Source of the DNA: an uncultured Oscillospiraceae bacterium
Lineage (GTDB): Bacteria > Bacillota > Clostridia > Oscillospirales > Oscillospiraceae
Length of the DNA: 11,933 nucleotides
Direction of reading: 5' to 3'
NCBI GenBank assembly: GCA_947624465.1
Contig: CANQKJ010000039.1
Coordinates: forward strand, 1 to 11,933
In this document: positions 1-6,506 of the stretch, piece after piece
How the letters are laid out: each line of letters begins with the position of its first letter
Position numbering within the stretch: the first letter of the stretch is position 1
Program-made: the position numbers and the translations under genes
The notes under the pieces: generated by a model
What the model saw: the letters and a program-made list of their open reading frames with translations, nothing else
The model's database searches: none
What the model was told of the DNA's origin: nothing

Positions 1-1
1 G

Positions 2-91
2 TTCGACAAGGAGAGCGGGAACAACCTGATCTGGTACGACAAGGAGTCCGCCGACGCCTGCGCCCCCGTCTGCAAGAGCTACAACTTCTGA
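2..91 (+). CDS. C-terminal fragment of an unidentified protein
   Basis: An open frame enters from the left edge and ends at TGA (89-91), giving the last 29 residues of a protein whose start lies outside the window. The tail is polar and contains two cysteines in an ACAPVC stretch; it ends in KSYNF. Codon choice is GC-rich at third positions, like the glycosidase genes nearby, so I take it as a real gene end. I do not recognise the family. Lying upstream of a glycosidase on the same strand, it may belong to carbohydrate metabolism, but this is only an inference from position. Confidence 0.6.
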   Translation, partial: FDKESGNNLIWYDKESADACAPVCKSYNF

Positions 92-219
92 GGTTCCTTC
101 GAAGCTGTTTCCCCGCAGTTTTGTGCCCATTGGAGGTCGTTTGCACAGCAAAAGATACTCTTTGTTTCCTTTATATCATAGCCCATCGGGCTGAAAAGTG
201 GAGAAATCCTGCGCCCATT

Positions 220-277
220 GAGAGTGCGAAAAGTTTGTTGACGTTGGAGTTATGATGGCTTTTCGCACTCTCTTTTT
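220..277 (+). terminator. Hairpin with U-tract (terminator or attenuator)
   Basis: A perfect 14-base inverted repeat (GAGAGTGCGAAAAG at 220-233, its complement at 259-272) is followed directly by TTTTT (273-277). The loop is 25 bases, long for an intrinsic terminator. It reads as a terminator only on the + strand. It lies about 130 bases after the stop of the left partial gene and about 100 bases before the GH3 start, so it could end the upstream transcript or attenuate a leader of the GH3 gene. Confidence 0.6.
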
Positions 278-299
278 GCATAAAGGTAGGGAGGAACGG

Positions 300-313
300 C
301 GTTAACATTAACG
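300..313. promoter_or_regulatory. Palindrome upstream of GH3 gene (possible operator)
   Basis: CGTTAACATTAACG is a perfect inverted repeat with 6-base arms and a 2-base centre, 61 bases before the GH3 start codon. Its size and position fit a binding site for a dimeric sugar-responsive regulator. No regulator gene is in the window and I see no well-spaced promoter next to it, so the operator role is an inference. Confidence 0.3.
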
Positions 314-360
314 GCCAACTGTGCAAAGGCAATTTTGCTTCGAGACCAGAATAACTCTGT

Positions 361-365
361 GGAGG
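361..365 (+). promoter_or_regulatory. Ribosome binding site deciding the GH3 start
   Basis: GGAGG sits 9 bases before ATG at 375. The frame is open further upstream to a GTG at 321, but that codon has no Shine-Dalgarno, and the 18 extra residues it would add are not conserved-looking for GH3 enzymes. This favours the ATG. Confidence 0.8.
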
Positions 366-374
366 CGTTGCGAT

Positions 375-2624
375 ATGCGATCTGTAGATGTGTTGTTAAA
401 AGAACTGACACTGGAAGAAAAGATATCCCTGCTGGCAGGCCAAGGGCTGTGGAACACAAAGGCTATAGAACGGCTGGGTATCCCGTCGATTATGATAACT
501 GACGGCCCCATCGGCGTCCGCAAACAGACTGGGGGCCAGGATAATGTGGGACTGCAAAAGAGCGTCAATTCCACCTGTTTTCCGGCCGGAACTACGGTGG
601 CATGTTCCTGGGATCCGGAATTGCTGTATGAGATGGGACAGGCTCTGGGTGACGAGGCGCAGGGACAGGATGTCGGTGTCCTTCTTGGCCCTGCTATGAA
701 CATCAAGCGCACTCCGTTATGTGGGCGCAATTTTGAGTATCTATCTGAGGACCCTTACCTGACAGGGCACCTTGCTGCCGCCTACGTCAAAGGGGTACAG
801 AGCCGCGGTGTGGCCACGTCCCTGAAGCACTTTGCGGCAAACAACCAGGAGTGCCGCCGCCGCAGCGTGAATGCGGTGATCGACGAGCGGACATTGCGGG
901 AGATATACTTGGCCGGCTTTGAGATCGCGGTCAAGGAGTCTGACCCGGCCACTGTAATGTCCAGCTACAACCGGGTCAACGGCGTCTATGCCAGCGAAAA
1001 CGGATACCTGCTGAACGACATCCTGCGCAAAGAGTGGGGCTTTCAGGGCCTGGTCGTCTCAGACTGGGATGCCACCAACGATCATGCTCTGGGGCTGAAA
1101 AATGGTCTCGATCTGCGGATGCCCTGCCTCTCCGGCAAGGATGCCCGGGATATGATGGCGGCCTATAAGACGGGTACCATCACGGAAGAGGAGATCGACA
1201 CGGCGGTGCGGCGCAATTTGGTCCTGATCAAAAACGCCGTTGAAAACCATCGGGAGACGCCCATGGCATTTGAGGATCACCACGCGCTGGTACGTAAGCT
1301 GGCCGGAGAGAGCATGGTTCTCCTGAAAAACAGCAATCATCTTCTTCCGCTGAGCCGCTCCGCGAAGGTCGCCATCATCGGTGATATGGCTCAAAACCTC
1401 CGGTATCAGGGCGGCGGCAGTTCCCATGTGGAGCCGTATAAATGTGACGACCTGCTGAAAGAGATCCGTATGCTGGCACCGAACGCGGACATCCGATATG
1501 CCAAAGGCTATAGCCTGGAGCGCGATGACAGGGAAGATGCTCTGTTCGAAGAAGCTTTGGACGCGGCAAGGACTGCGGAGATCGCTGTGGTATTCGCCGG
1601 CCTGCCGGAACGCTATGAGTCCGAAGGGTATGACAGAGAACACATGGACATCCCGCCGGTGCAGAATGCTCTGATCTCCGCTGTGGCGGGTGTAAACCCC
1701 AATACGGTAGTCGTGCTGGCCAACGGAGCTGCTGTGACGATGCCTTGGATCGATCAGGTCTCTGCGGTCCTGGAGAGCTATTTGGGCGGTGAGGCTGTCG
1801 GCGGGGCCATCGCAGACATTCTGTTCGGGCAAGTCAATCCCTCCGGAAAACTGGCCGAAACATTCCCGGCAGACCTCCGGCAGACCCCGGCTTATCTGAA
1901 CTATCCCGGGTACCAGGATCGGTGTGAGTACCGGGAGGGGATATTCGTCGGCTACCGATATTATGCGACCAAGGGGTTGAGACCGCTGTTCCCCTTTGGC
2001 CACGGCCTGAGCTATACGACCTTTGCGTACTCAGACATACGCATCGACAAAACCGCAATATGCGAGGACGAAACCGCTGTTGTCTCTCTATCGGTCCGGA
2101 ACACCGGCAGCGTGGCGGGAAAAGAGGTCGTACAGCTTTATGTGCACGATGACCAGTCTCAGATTCCCCGCCCCGAGATCGAGCTGCGGCATTTTACCAA
2201 GATCCAGTTGGAACCCGGGGAGTCCAAAACGGTTCAGTTCACGCTGTCCTTCCGTGATTTTGCGTATTTTGACACGGATTCGATGCGCTTCGCAGTGGAA
2301 CCGGGCAGTTTTACGATCTTCGTGGGGCCGAGCAGCGCCGATTTGCCGCTCCAAGTTAGTCTGACCGTGACCGCCCGGCAAAAAATACGGAAAACCTATA
2401 CGAAGTATTCGACTTTCGGCGACATCATGGCTGATGAAGAGGCCTGGCCTAAGATGAGAGCTTTGGCGATGAAGGATCCCTTCTACAACATGGTGTTCTC
2501 CGGCAATTTTCAAAATGTCGATCCGGCAAAGCTCCTTGCCTATAATCTTCTCAAAGAACTGGGGGATACGGATACGATTGGCGAGGCAGCCCTGGAGCAG
2601 CTTTTAACGGAAATCAATCCATAA
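375..2624 (+). CDS. GH3 beta-glycosidase (beta-glucosidase-like), cytoplasmic
   Basis: A 749-residue family 3 glycoside hydrolase, expected to remove a terminal beta-linked sugar (glucose or xylose) from small saccharides or glycosides. The N-terminal TIM-barrel domain (about 1-290) shows ITDGPIGVR near 42-49, KHFAANNQE at 151-159 and the nucleophile motif VVSDWDA with Asp230. The alpha/beta sandwich domain (about 310-540) carries the acid/base region YESEGYDR, with Glu417 the likeliest catalytic residue. The FPFGHGLSYTTF hinge (539-550) leads into a fibronectin III-like domain (about 550-665). After that comes an extra helical tail (about 676-748) that not all GH3 enzymes have. The protein begins MRSVDVLLKELTLEEK, with no signal peptide, so it is cytoplasmic. 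It stands alone on its strand with its own ribosome binding site. Exact sugar specificity cannot be read from the sequence. Confidence 0.95.
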   Translation: MRSVDVLLKELTLEEKISLLAGQGLWNTKAIERLGIPSIMITDGPIGVRKQTGGQDNVGLQKSVNSTCFPAGTTVACSWDPELLYEMGQALGDEAQGQDVGVLLGPAMNIKRTPLCGRNFEYLSEDPYLTGHLAAAYVKGVQSRGVATSLKHFAANNQECRRRSVNAVIDERTLREIYLAGFEIAVKESDPATVMSSYNRVNGVYASENGYLLNDILRKEWGFQGLVVSDWDATNDHALGLKNGLDLRMPCLSGKDARDMMAAYKTGTITEEEIDTAVRRNLVLIKNAVENHRETPMAFEDHHALVRKLAGESMVLLKNSNHLLPLSRSAKVAIIGDMAQNLRYQGGGSSHVEPYKCDDLLKEIRMLAPNADIRYAKGYSLERDDREDALFEEALDAARTAEIAVVFAGLPERYESEGYDREHMDIPPVQNALISAVAGVNPNTVVVLANGAAVTMPWIDQVSAVLESYLGGEAVGGAIADILFGQVNPSGKLAETFPADLRQTPAYLNYPGYQDRCEYREGIFVGYRYYATKGLRPLFPFGHGLSYTTFAYSDIRIDKTAICEDETAVVSLSVRNTGSVAGKEVVQLYVHDDQSQIPRPEIELRHFTKIQLEPGESKTVQFTLSFRDFAYFDTDSMRFAVEPGSFTIFVGPSSADLPLQVSLTVTARQKIRKTYTKYSTFGDIMADEEAWPKMRALAMKDPFYNMVFSGNFQNVDPAKLLAYNLLKELGDTDTIGEAALEQLLTEINP
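2400..2621 (+). other. Helical C-terminal appendage of the GH3 enzyme
   Basis: Residues about 676-748 of the GH3 protein follow the fibronectin III-like domain. The stretch starts KYSTFGDIMADEEAW and ends ALEQLLTEINP, with predicted helices between. It looks related to the tail of the GH78 enzyme in the other operon. This comparison was made by eye only. Confidence 0.45.
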
Positions 2625-2627
2625 TTG

Positions 2628-2663
2628 ATCGTGGCGGAGCGTTTGAGGACGTTCCGCCACGAT
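2628..2663 (+). terminator. Stem-loop after the GH3 gene
   Basis: Arms of 14 bases (2628-2641 and 2650-2663) pair with only one G-U wobble around an 8-base loop, starting 3 bases after the GH3 stop. The stem is GC-rich and would be very stable, but no T-tract follows. It may be a weak or factor-assisted terminator, or a 3' end stabiliser. Confidence 0.5.
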
Positions 2664-2690
2664 ATGCATTTCTGTGTCAGGAAAATGCAT
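2664..2690. promoter_or_regulatory. Inverted repeat touching the -35 box (possible operator)
   Basis: ATGCATTT (2664-2671) and AAATGCAT (2683-2690) form a perfect 8-base inverted repeat separated by 11 bases. The right arm overlaps the first base of the TTGACA -35 element. A dimer bound here would sit against RNA polymerase, so control of the DUF624 gene is a reasonable inference. The repeat is AT-rich and could also arise by chance. Confidence 0.35.
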
Positions 2691-2718
2691 TGACACTCCC
2701 CCCATATTTCTTTAAAAT
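2690..2718 (+). promoter_or_regulatory. Consensus sigma-A promoter for the DUF624 gene
   Basis: TTGACA (2690-2695) and TAAAAT (2713-2718) are separated by exactly 17 bases: a perfect -35 and a -10 with five of six consensus bases. Transcription would start near 2725, leaving a leader of about 125 bases before the ATG at 2852. This is the only clear consensus promoter seen in the window. Confidence 0.8.
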
Positions 2719-2851
2719 AGAAACTAACATATAGCTATGGATAACCAGCAGCACATGAACAGCAATGGCGGTGTCAACGCCTGGCCCCGTCTGCGGAGTT
2801 ATCGTTTCTGATTTTGACCAGTTCTTACTACCGGCATTGGAGGATTCAATC

Positions 2852-3490
2852 ATGGGACGTTTGTTTCAACCAGACTCGCCGATCATACGCTTTCTTTCCG
2901 CCGTGGCGGACCTGATTGCGCTCAATCTGCTTTGGCTGATCTGCTGTATTCCGATCATCACCATCGGACCCGCCTGTACCGCCATGTGTTATGTGGCCCG
3001 CAAGATAGCCGAAAAAGAGGCCCCTCCGATCATAAAGACCTTTTTCCAGGCCATGCGCGACAATTTCAAGCAGTCGCTCATCATCTTTTTGATTTTGCTG
3101 GTGCCGACGATCCTTGTGGGGGTATATCTCCTCATGGCCGCCTCCGGCGGGCTTGACCACATACCCCTAATCAAATACCTGAGCTATTTGGCCATCGCTA
3201 TCACCGGCGTCGTATTTTCTTACGTGTACCCCCTGCTGGCGCACTTTGATAACACAGTGGGAAACACTTTGAAAAATGCGTTCCTTCTCCCTCTTGGCAA
3301 TCCCTTTCTGGCTCTGGTGGTAACCGTCCTGAATCTGCTTCCCATCCTCACTCTGCTGATCAACTATGAACTGATGATCCGGTTGAGCTTCTTCTGGCTG
3401 GTCATTGGATGCTCTCTGACAGCGGTAATAAACGCAAAGCTGCTGGGACCGTTTTTCCGACAGCTCAGTCCTCCTGATCCAAATGTATAG
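2852..3490 (+). CDS. YesL/DUF624 family integral membrane protein
   Basis: A 212-residue membrane protein of the DUF624 (YesL) family. These proteins are found in Firmicutes beside sugar transporters and glycosidases; their biochemical role is not established. Visible features are the N-terminal MGRLFQPDSPIIRFLSAVADL, the first hydrophobic segment with LNLLWLICCIPIITIGPA (a hallmark of the family), and further membrane segments around residues 70-92, 105-130 and 145-195. The length matches the family norm of about 200 residues. The start is set by TTGGAGG (2837-2843) 8 bases before the ATG; an earlier in-frame ATG at 2765 lacks a ribosome binding site. It has its own strong promoter and ends just before a strong terminator, so it is probably transcribed alone. 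Its position beside glycosidase genes fits a role linked to carbohydrate uptake, but that is inferred. Confidence 0.9.
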   Translation: MGRLFQPDSPIIRFLSAVADLIALNLLWLICCIPIITIGPACTAMCYVARKIAEKEAPPIIKTFFQAMRDNFKQSLIIFLILLVPTILVGVYLLMAASGGLDHIPLIKYLSYLAIAITGVVFSYVYPLLAHFDNTVGNTLKNAFLLPLGNPFLALVVTVLNLLPILTLLINYELMIRLSFFWLVIGCSLTAVINAKLLGPFFRQLSPPDPNV

Positions 3491-3491
3491 T

Positions 3492-3526
3492 AAAAGCGGG
3501 AGCCGCATCAGCGGCTCCCGCTTTTT
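3492..3526 (+). terminator. Strong intrinsic terminator, probably bidirectional
   Basis: An 11-base perfect GC-rich stem (3496-3506 with 3511-3521) with an ATCA loop is flanked by AAAA on the left and TTTTT on the right. It starts just after the DUF624 stop. The A-run becomes a T-run on the other strand, so it can also stop transcripts coming from the - strand genes on the right. The two gene sets converge here. Confidence 0.92.
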
Positions 3527-3610
3527 CAGAGTTCAGCTGAATAGTAATATAGCGGATTCCCTCTTTTGAATTACTTCAAATAATTCATTATATATTTCAA
3601 AACCGCTCTA

Positions 3611-4180
3611 TTAGTTATTTTCATAGAATTCTTGATATATTTTTTGAGCCTCCTCCTGATTGTTTGCTGGTCCAAAATACTCAATTCCAGGTACGTTCCC
3701 GTTCCCGTCCACAACACCATTAAGATACATAATATCTACCCTTTCCAACTTATATCCGCCAAAAGAATCAATAATCATTATGCTATTAAGCGTTGACTCA
3801 ATCAAAGGTAACTCTGCATTTAGAAATGTCATTTCGGGTAGATTTTCATTGTGCTTATGCAACAATTTGCTTATAGTCAAAAACAAGGAATCTAGAAAAG
3901 AATTATCATCAGAATCAGGATCTTTTCCCCATTTTGAGTATTTGTCAATATATTTAATTCCATCCCACTTAATTGTTCCTCTAACAGCGTTTTCCTTAAA
4001 AAGATGACGATAGAAATATATATCAATTTCAATTTCTGCCGTTTCCGAGTCTAAATTACATACGTTCATTTCCTTTTTTATGTGTATTGGATGCACGTAC
4101 CAAATTACAAATATAAGTATCAACATAATTACTAAAGATAATGCTAATATTCTAAACATCTTGCTCATATCACGCTTCAT
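3611..4180 (-). CDS. Membrane-anchored protein of unknown function, AT-rich
   Basis: A 189-residue protein I cannot assign to a family. A short basic N-terminus (MKRDMSKMFR) is followed by one strongly hydrophobic segment at about residues 11-29, ending in WYVHP. This looks like an uncleaved anchor or signal peptide with the remaining 155 residues outside the membrane. The outer part is mixed and acidic, with GTIKWDGIKYID and a Ser/Asp-rich stretch around 85-95. There is no lipobox cysteine. A GGGGG run lies 8 bases before the ATG. The start codon overlaps the TGA of the preceding reading frame (ATGA at 4180-4177), indicating translational coupling. The gene is far more AT-rich than its neighbours (a counted line has 30 % G+C), which suggests a separate origin. 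Confidence 0.75.
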   Translation of the reverse strand: MKRDMSKMFRILALSLVIMLILIFVIWYVHPIHIKKEMNVCNLDSETAEIEIDIYFYRHLFKENAVRGTIKWDGIKYIDKYSKWGKDPDSDDNSFLDSLFLTISKLLHKHNENLPEMTFLNAELPLIESTLNSIMIIDSFGGYKLERVDIMYLNGVVDGNGNVPGIEYFGPANNQEEAQKIYQEFYENN

Positions 4181-4397
4181 GCTGCTATCCCCCTTTCTTC
4201 GTACTTTTTCAGCAAGGCGGCGTTATCCGAGGTATATTCGCCTTTACAGTGTCGTTCAACTGTATGATTCCGACCACTGCAAATAACCCCGCTGTCGTGG
4301 GAATGATAACATCGGTAAACGCAGTAAAGGCGTTTACCATCGGCATACCCAGAAAGGGCAGCGTTTCAATCACATTATAATCGTACTTCCCCGCCAT
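4177..4397 (-). pseudogene. Small membrane protein with an apparent one-base frameshift
   Basis: Two frames together make one sensible protein. The first runs from ATG 4397 (AAGGGAAG lies 10 bases upstream) through MAGKYDYNVIETLPFLG and a hydrophobic stretch of about 30 residues, ending in IIQLNDTVK. In this frame it then turns into a short unlikely tail (ANIPRITPPC) and stops at 4209. In the frame one base back, reading continues as GEYTSDNAALLKKYEERGIAA and stops at TGA 4179-4177, which overlaps the next gene's ATG as ATGA. Restoring one G in the GTAAAGGCG context near 4240 would give a 73-residue protein. An alternative start is TTG 4418, overlapping the previous stop, but it has no ribosome binding site. 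The break may be a true mutation, a sequencing error or recoding; no classical slippery heptamer is visible. Function is unknown. Confidence 0.6.
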
Positions 4398-4414
4398 CGG
4401 GCAAGGGCTTCCCT

Positions 4415-4696
4415 TCAAGATTGGATGCCGTTCAATGCGGCGATCGGTATCACGATAAACAGAATGCTCAACGCAATATCCAAAATCGAGAGCAGCAGTC
4501 CCATGGTCCGAATCGCGCCGACAAAGTCGCGCTTTTTTGCACGGATGGCTTGAATCAGCCCCACAACGCCCAGTATAAGTGTGAAAAAGGATGTCACGTA
4601 CAGCGGCACAAACATCAGATAAAAAAAGGCGATGGCGGCGATGACCAGACTGATGACCGCCTGCTTTTTCCCCGGCTGTTCCTGGTTTTCAGGCAT
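4415..4696 (-). CDS. Small DUF4190-like integral membrane protein
   Basis: A 93-residue protein. A short polar N-terminus (MPENQEQPGKK) is followed by hydrophobic segments at about 13-30, 32-51 and 64-88, with a basic loop (IRAKKRDF) at 51-58. This layout resembles the small DUF4190-type membrane proteins; I am not certain of the family. GAGGGGG lies 8 bases before the ATG, which supports the start. It follows the GH43 stop by 53 bases on the same strand with no terminator visible, so it could be read through from the glycosidase operon. It is the first gene of a three-gene membrane cassette with the two genes downstream. Function is unknown. Confidence 0.75.
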   Translation of the reverse strand: MPENQEQPGKKQAVISLVIAAIAFFYLMFVPLYVTSFFTLILGVVGLIQAIRAKKRDFVGAIRTMGLLLSILDIALSILFIVIPIAALNGIQS

Positions 4697-4749
4697 AAGC
4701 TACACCCCCTCAAATTGTCTGCGACTCAATACTGGATATTGCGACGGGT

Positions 4750-5628
4750 TCAGTCAGTCAGGCAGAGCCCGTTTGCCTTTTTCACAATACGCTTGAAAAT
4801 CGGATGTTCGCGGGATTTATCATTGGGATAATGCAACGTAAAGCGGAATCCCCCCTTCAAATCCTGGAACATCATGCCGTGTCCGCCGTTTTCCGGATGA
4901 ATCGGTTCCGGCTGGTGGCGCCAAGGCCCCTGGGGCGCTCCGCTGTCCGACACCGCAACTCCCACAGCGTAGCCGTGGTCCCCCCAACTGGACCAGGTCA
5001 TATAAAGCGCCCCGTCCTCAAGCCGGACCACACAGGGGCCGTCGGTGAAGTACACGTCCCCCTCCATGCCGAACTCCGCCTTGGCAAAGGGGATCGGCCT
5101 GGCCCAGGGGGCGTCTGCCGCGGAGAACAGCCTAACCGGTTCCCCCTCTGCGTAGCTCATGTCAGCAGAAAGGCGGAGCAGGCACATATCCCCGTCTGGG
5201 GAATCCTCAAAGGAGTGGGAAAAGAACAGATAGGGCTTTCCCTCTTCAAAATAAACTGTTCCGTCGATGCAGGCCCAGTCCTCGGGCGTCAGCCTTTGAC
5301 CATAGGGCTGAAAGGGCCCCGTTGGAGAAGCTGCCTTCAGGACATAGATTCCTTTCTTCCGGTCGGCCGCGCCAAATGTCGTGACAAGATAGAACGCTCC
5401 GTTCCAATGAACACACTCTGGGGCCCAATACGCACGATCCGCAAAGAATCCCTCTGGCCGGTGAAAGATCTCAATAGGTCCCTCCCAGTTTTCCAGATCA
5501 TCGCTCACATAGCAGTCGAATCCGTCCGCCATACCCCAGCAGGTTTCGCTCCGGGTGCCGTAGAGATAGTACTTTCCATCATAGGTCAGCACAAAGGGGT
5601 CACGAATGTTCACTTCGCTGGTTTTCAC
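4750..5628 (-). CDS. GH43-type glycosidase (arabinosidase/xylosidase-like)
   Basis: A 292-residue single-domain five-bladed beta-propeller of the GH43 type, expected to release arabinose or xylose units from plant-derived saccharides. The first catalytic Asp is in IRDPFV (Asp10), and the pKa-tuning Asp is in CIDGTVYF (Asp122). At the position where most GH43 enzymes have the general acid Glu (EGP), this protein reads TDGP (Asp196). Conserved late motifs are NGGHGM (His250) and HYPN (266-269). From memory, a subgroup of GH43-like proteins shares TDGP, so this is probably a subgroup trait. The start is GTG, 9 bases after the upstream stop, with GAGAGGGG at 5641-5648 inside the end of the previous gene (spacing 12). 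There is no signal peptide. It is the last clear glycosidase of the operon. Confidence 0.9.
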   Translation of the reverse strand: MKTSEVNIRDPFVLTYDGKYYLYGTRSETCWGMADGFDCYVSDDLENWEGPIEIFHRPEGFFADRAYWAPECVHWNGAFYLVTTFGAADRKKGIYVLKAASPTGPFQPYGQRLTPEDWACIDGTVYFEEGKPYLFFSHSFEDSPDGDMCLLRLSADMSYAEGEPVRLFSAADAPWARPIPFAKAEFGMEGDVYFTDGPCVVRLEDGALYMTWSSWGDHGYAVGVAVSDSGAPQGPWRHQPEPIHPENGGHGMMFQDLKGGFRFTLHYPNDKSREHPIFKRIVKKANGLCLTD

Positions 5629-5637
5629 GGTTTTGTC

Positions 5638-6492
5638 TTACCCCTCTCTGATTCGGGCAGGGTTGTAGACCACGTTTCCCTCGCCCCCGTCCACGCGGGT
5701 AAAGGTCCTCTCGTCCATGGCCTTGGCGATGCAGACCGGTTCCCCATGAAAGCCCGTAAAGGGCGCGTCGTCCACATTGCCCGCCAGTATATCGTCGCAC
5801 ACGGCGATGACATTGTCGATCATGCGGACAGTTCCTTCCCCGCCAGGCCCGTGGCAGAGCAGGACCCGGTCGAAGCGGCCCTCCACCTGGGGCCTCAGAC
5901 GCAGCAACATCTCCCGGTATTCCTCCACGGTAGAACAGGTCTCGTCGAACAGGAAGGTGAAGGGATTGCAGGCGTCTCCCATCAGTAGCGTCCGCAGCTC
6001 CGGCAGCAGCATGGTGACACAGCCGGGGGTGTGACCCCTGCCCTCCAGGATCTCCACGGTCACCCCGCCCAAATCGAATCTGTCCCCCGGCAGAAGGGGA
6101 TGGAACTCCTCAAAGGGCTTGACGGGCTGGAGCAGCTCCGGGGCGATGTCCCTGGCGCTCATCCCACTGGACCCCGCGTTGCCCCGCAGATAACCAAGCC
6201 GGACATCCGCGTCGCTGTGCTCCAGATACAGCGCCCGATCCAACGGGCTGATCCAAGCGTCCGCGAAGGCCCCGGCCCCCATAGCGTGATCCACATGGCC
6301 GTGAGTGATGAACGTCTTGACCGGGAGATCGGTCAAAGAGCGGACTACTTCGTCCAGGCGGCCATAACCCACACCGGTATCCAGCAGGGCGGCCTCCCGG
6401 TCCCCCCGCACCAGGTACATATGGGTGCCCGCCGCGTCGGTGATGCGGGTGATCCGGCTGTCTGCCGGATGGATCTGAAACAGTTCTGCCAT
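5638..6492 (-). CDS. Metallo-beta-lactamase-fold hydrolase
   Basis: A 284-residue cytoplasmic hydrolase of the metallo-beta-lactamase fold. The metal site is complete: THGHVDH gives His64, His66, Asp68 and His69; GHTPG gives His154; GDACN gives Asp173; LCHGP gives His214. LLDTG (37-41) is the usual first strand motif. The fold covers glyoxalase II, lactonases, esterases and others, and the sequence alone does not show which reaction is catalysed. It sits between GH2 (14-base gap) and GH43 (9-base gap) in the same operon, with AGGGAG 7 bases before the ATG. It may therefore act on the same imported glycosides, for instance on an ester or lactone group; this is inferred only from context. Confidence 0.9.
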   Translation of the reverse strand: MAELFQIHPADSRITRITDAAGTHMYLVRGDREAALLDTGVGYGRLDEVVRSLTDLPVKTFITHGHVDHAMGAGAFADAWISPLDRALYLEHSDADVRLGYLRGNAGSSGMSARDIAPELLQPVKPFEEFHPLLPGDRFDLGGVTVEILEGRGHTPGCVTMLLPELRTLLMGDACNPFTFLFDETCSTVEEYREMLLRLRPQVEGRFDRVLLCHGPGGEGTVRMIDNVIAVCDDILAGNVDDAPFTGFHGEPVCIAKAMDERTFTRVDGGEGNVVYNPARIREG

Positions 6493-6506
6493 CGTTTTTC
6501 TCCCTC

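Noticed and set aside
125..220. Direct repeat GCCCATTG at 125-132 and 213-220
   Set aside because: Two short copies with no consistent spacing to a promoter; chance is a sufficient explanation.
238..256. TTGACG and TATGAT resembling promoter boxes before GH3
   Set aside because: They are only 7 bases apart and lie within the hairpin loop, so they cannot form a working promoter together.
321..374. GTG at 321 as the start of the GH3 gene
   Set aside because: It lacks a ribosome binding site, while GGAGG stands 9 bases before the ATG at 375, where the usual GH3 N-terminus begins.
2737..2811. A 24-codon open frame in the DUF624 leader, possibly a leader peptide
   Set aside because: There is no ribosome binding site and only about 12 bases separate it from the predicted transcription start. 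Its sequence has no run of a regulatory amino acid.
3565..3586. AT-rich overlapping hairpins after the - strand cassette
   Set aside because: The arms are 6 bases of mostly A and T and would be weak; the strong terminator at 3492-3526 can serve both strands.
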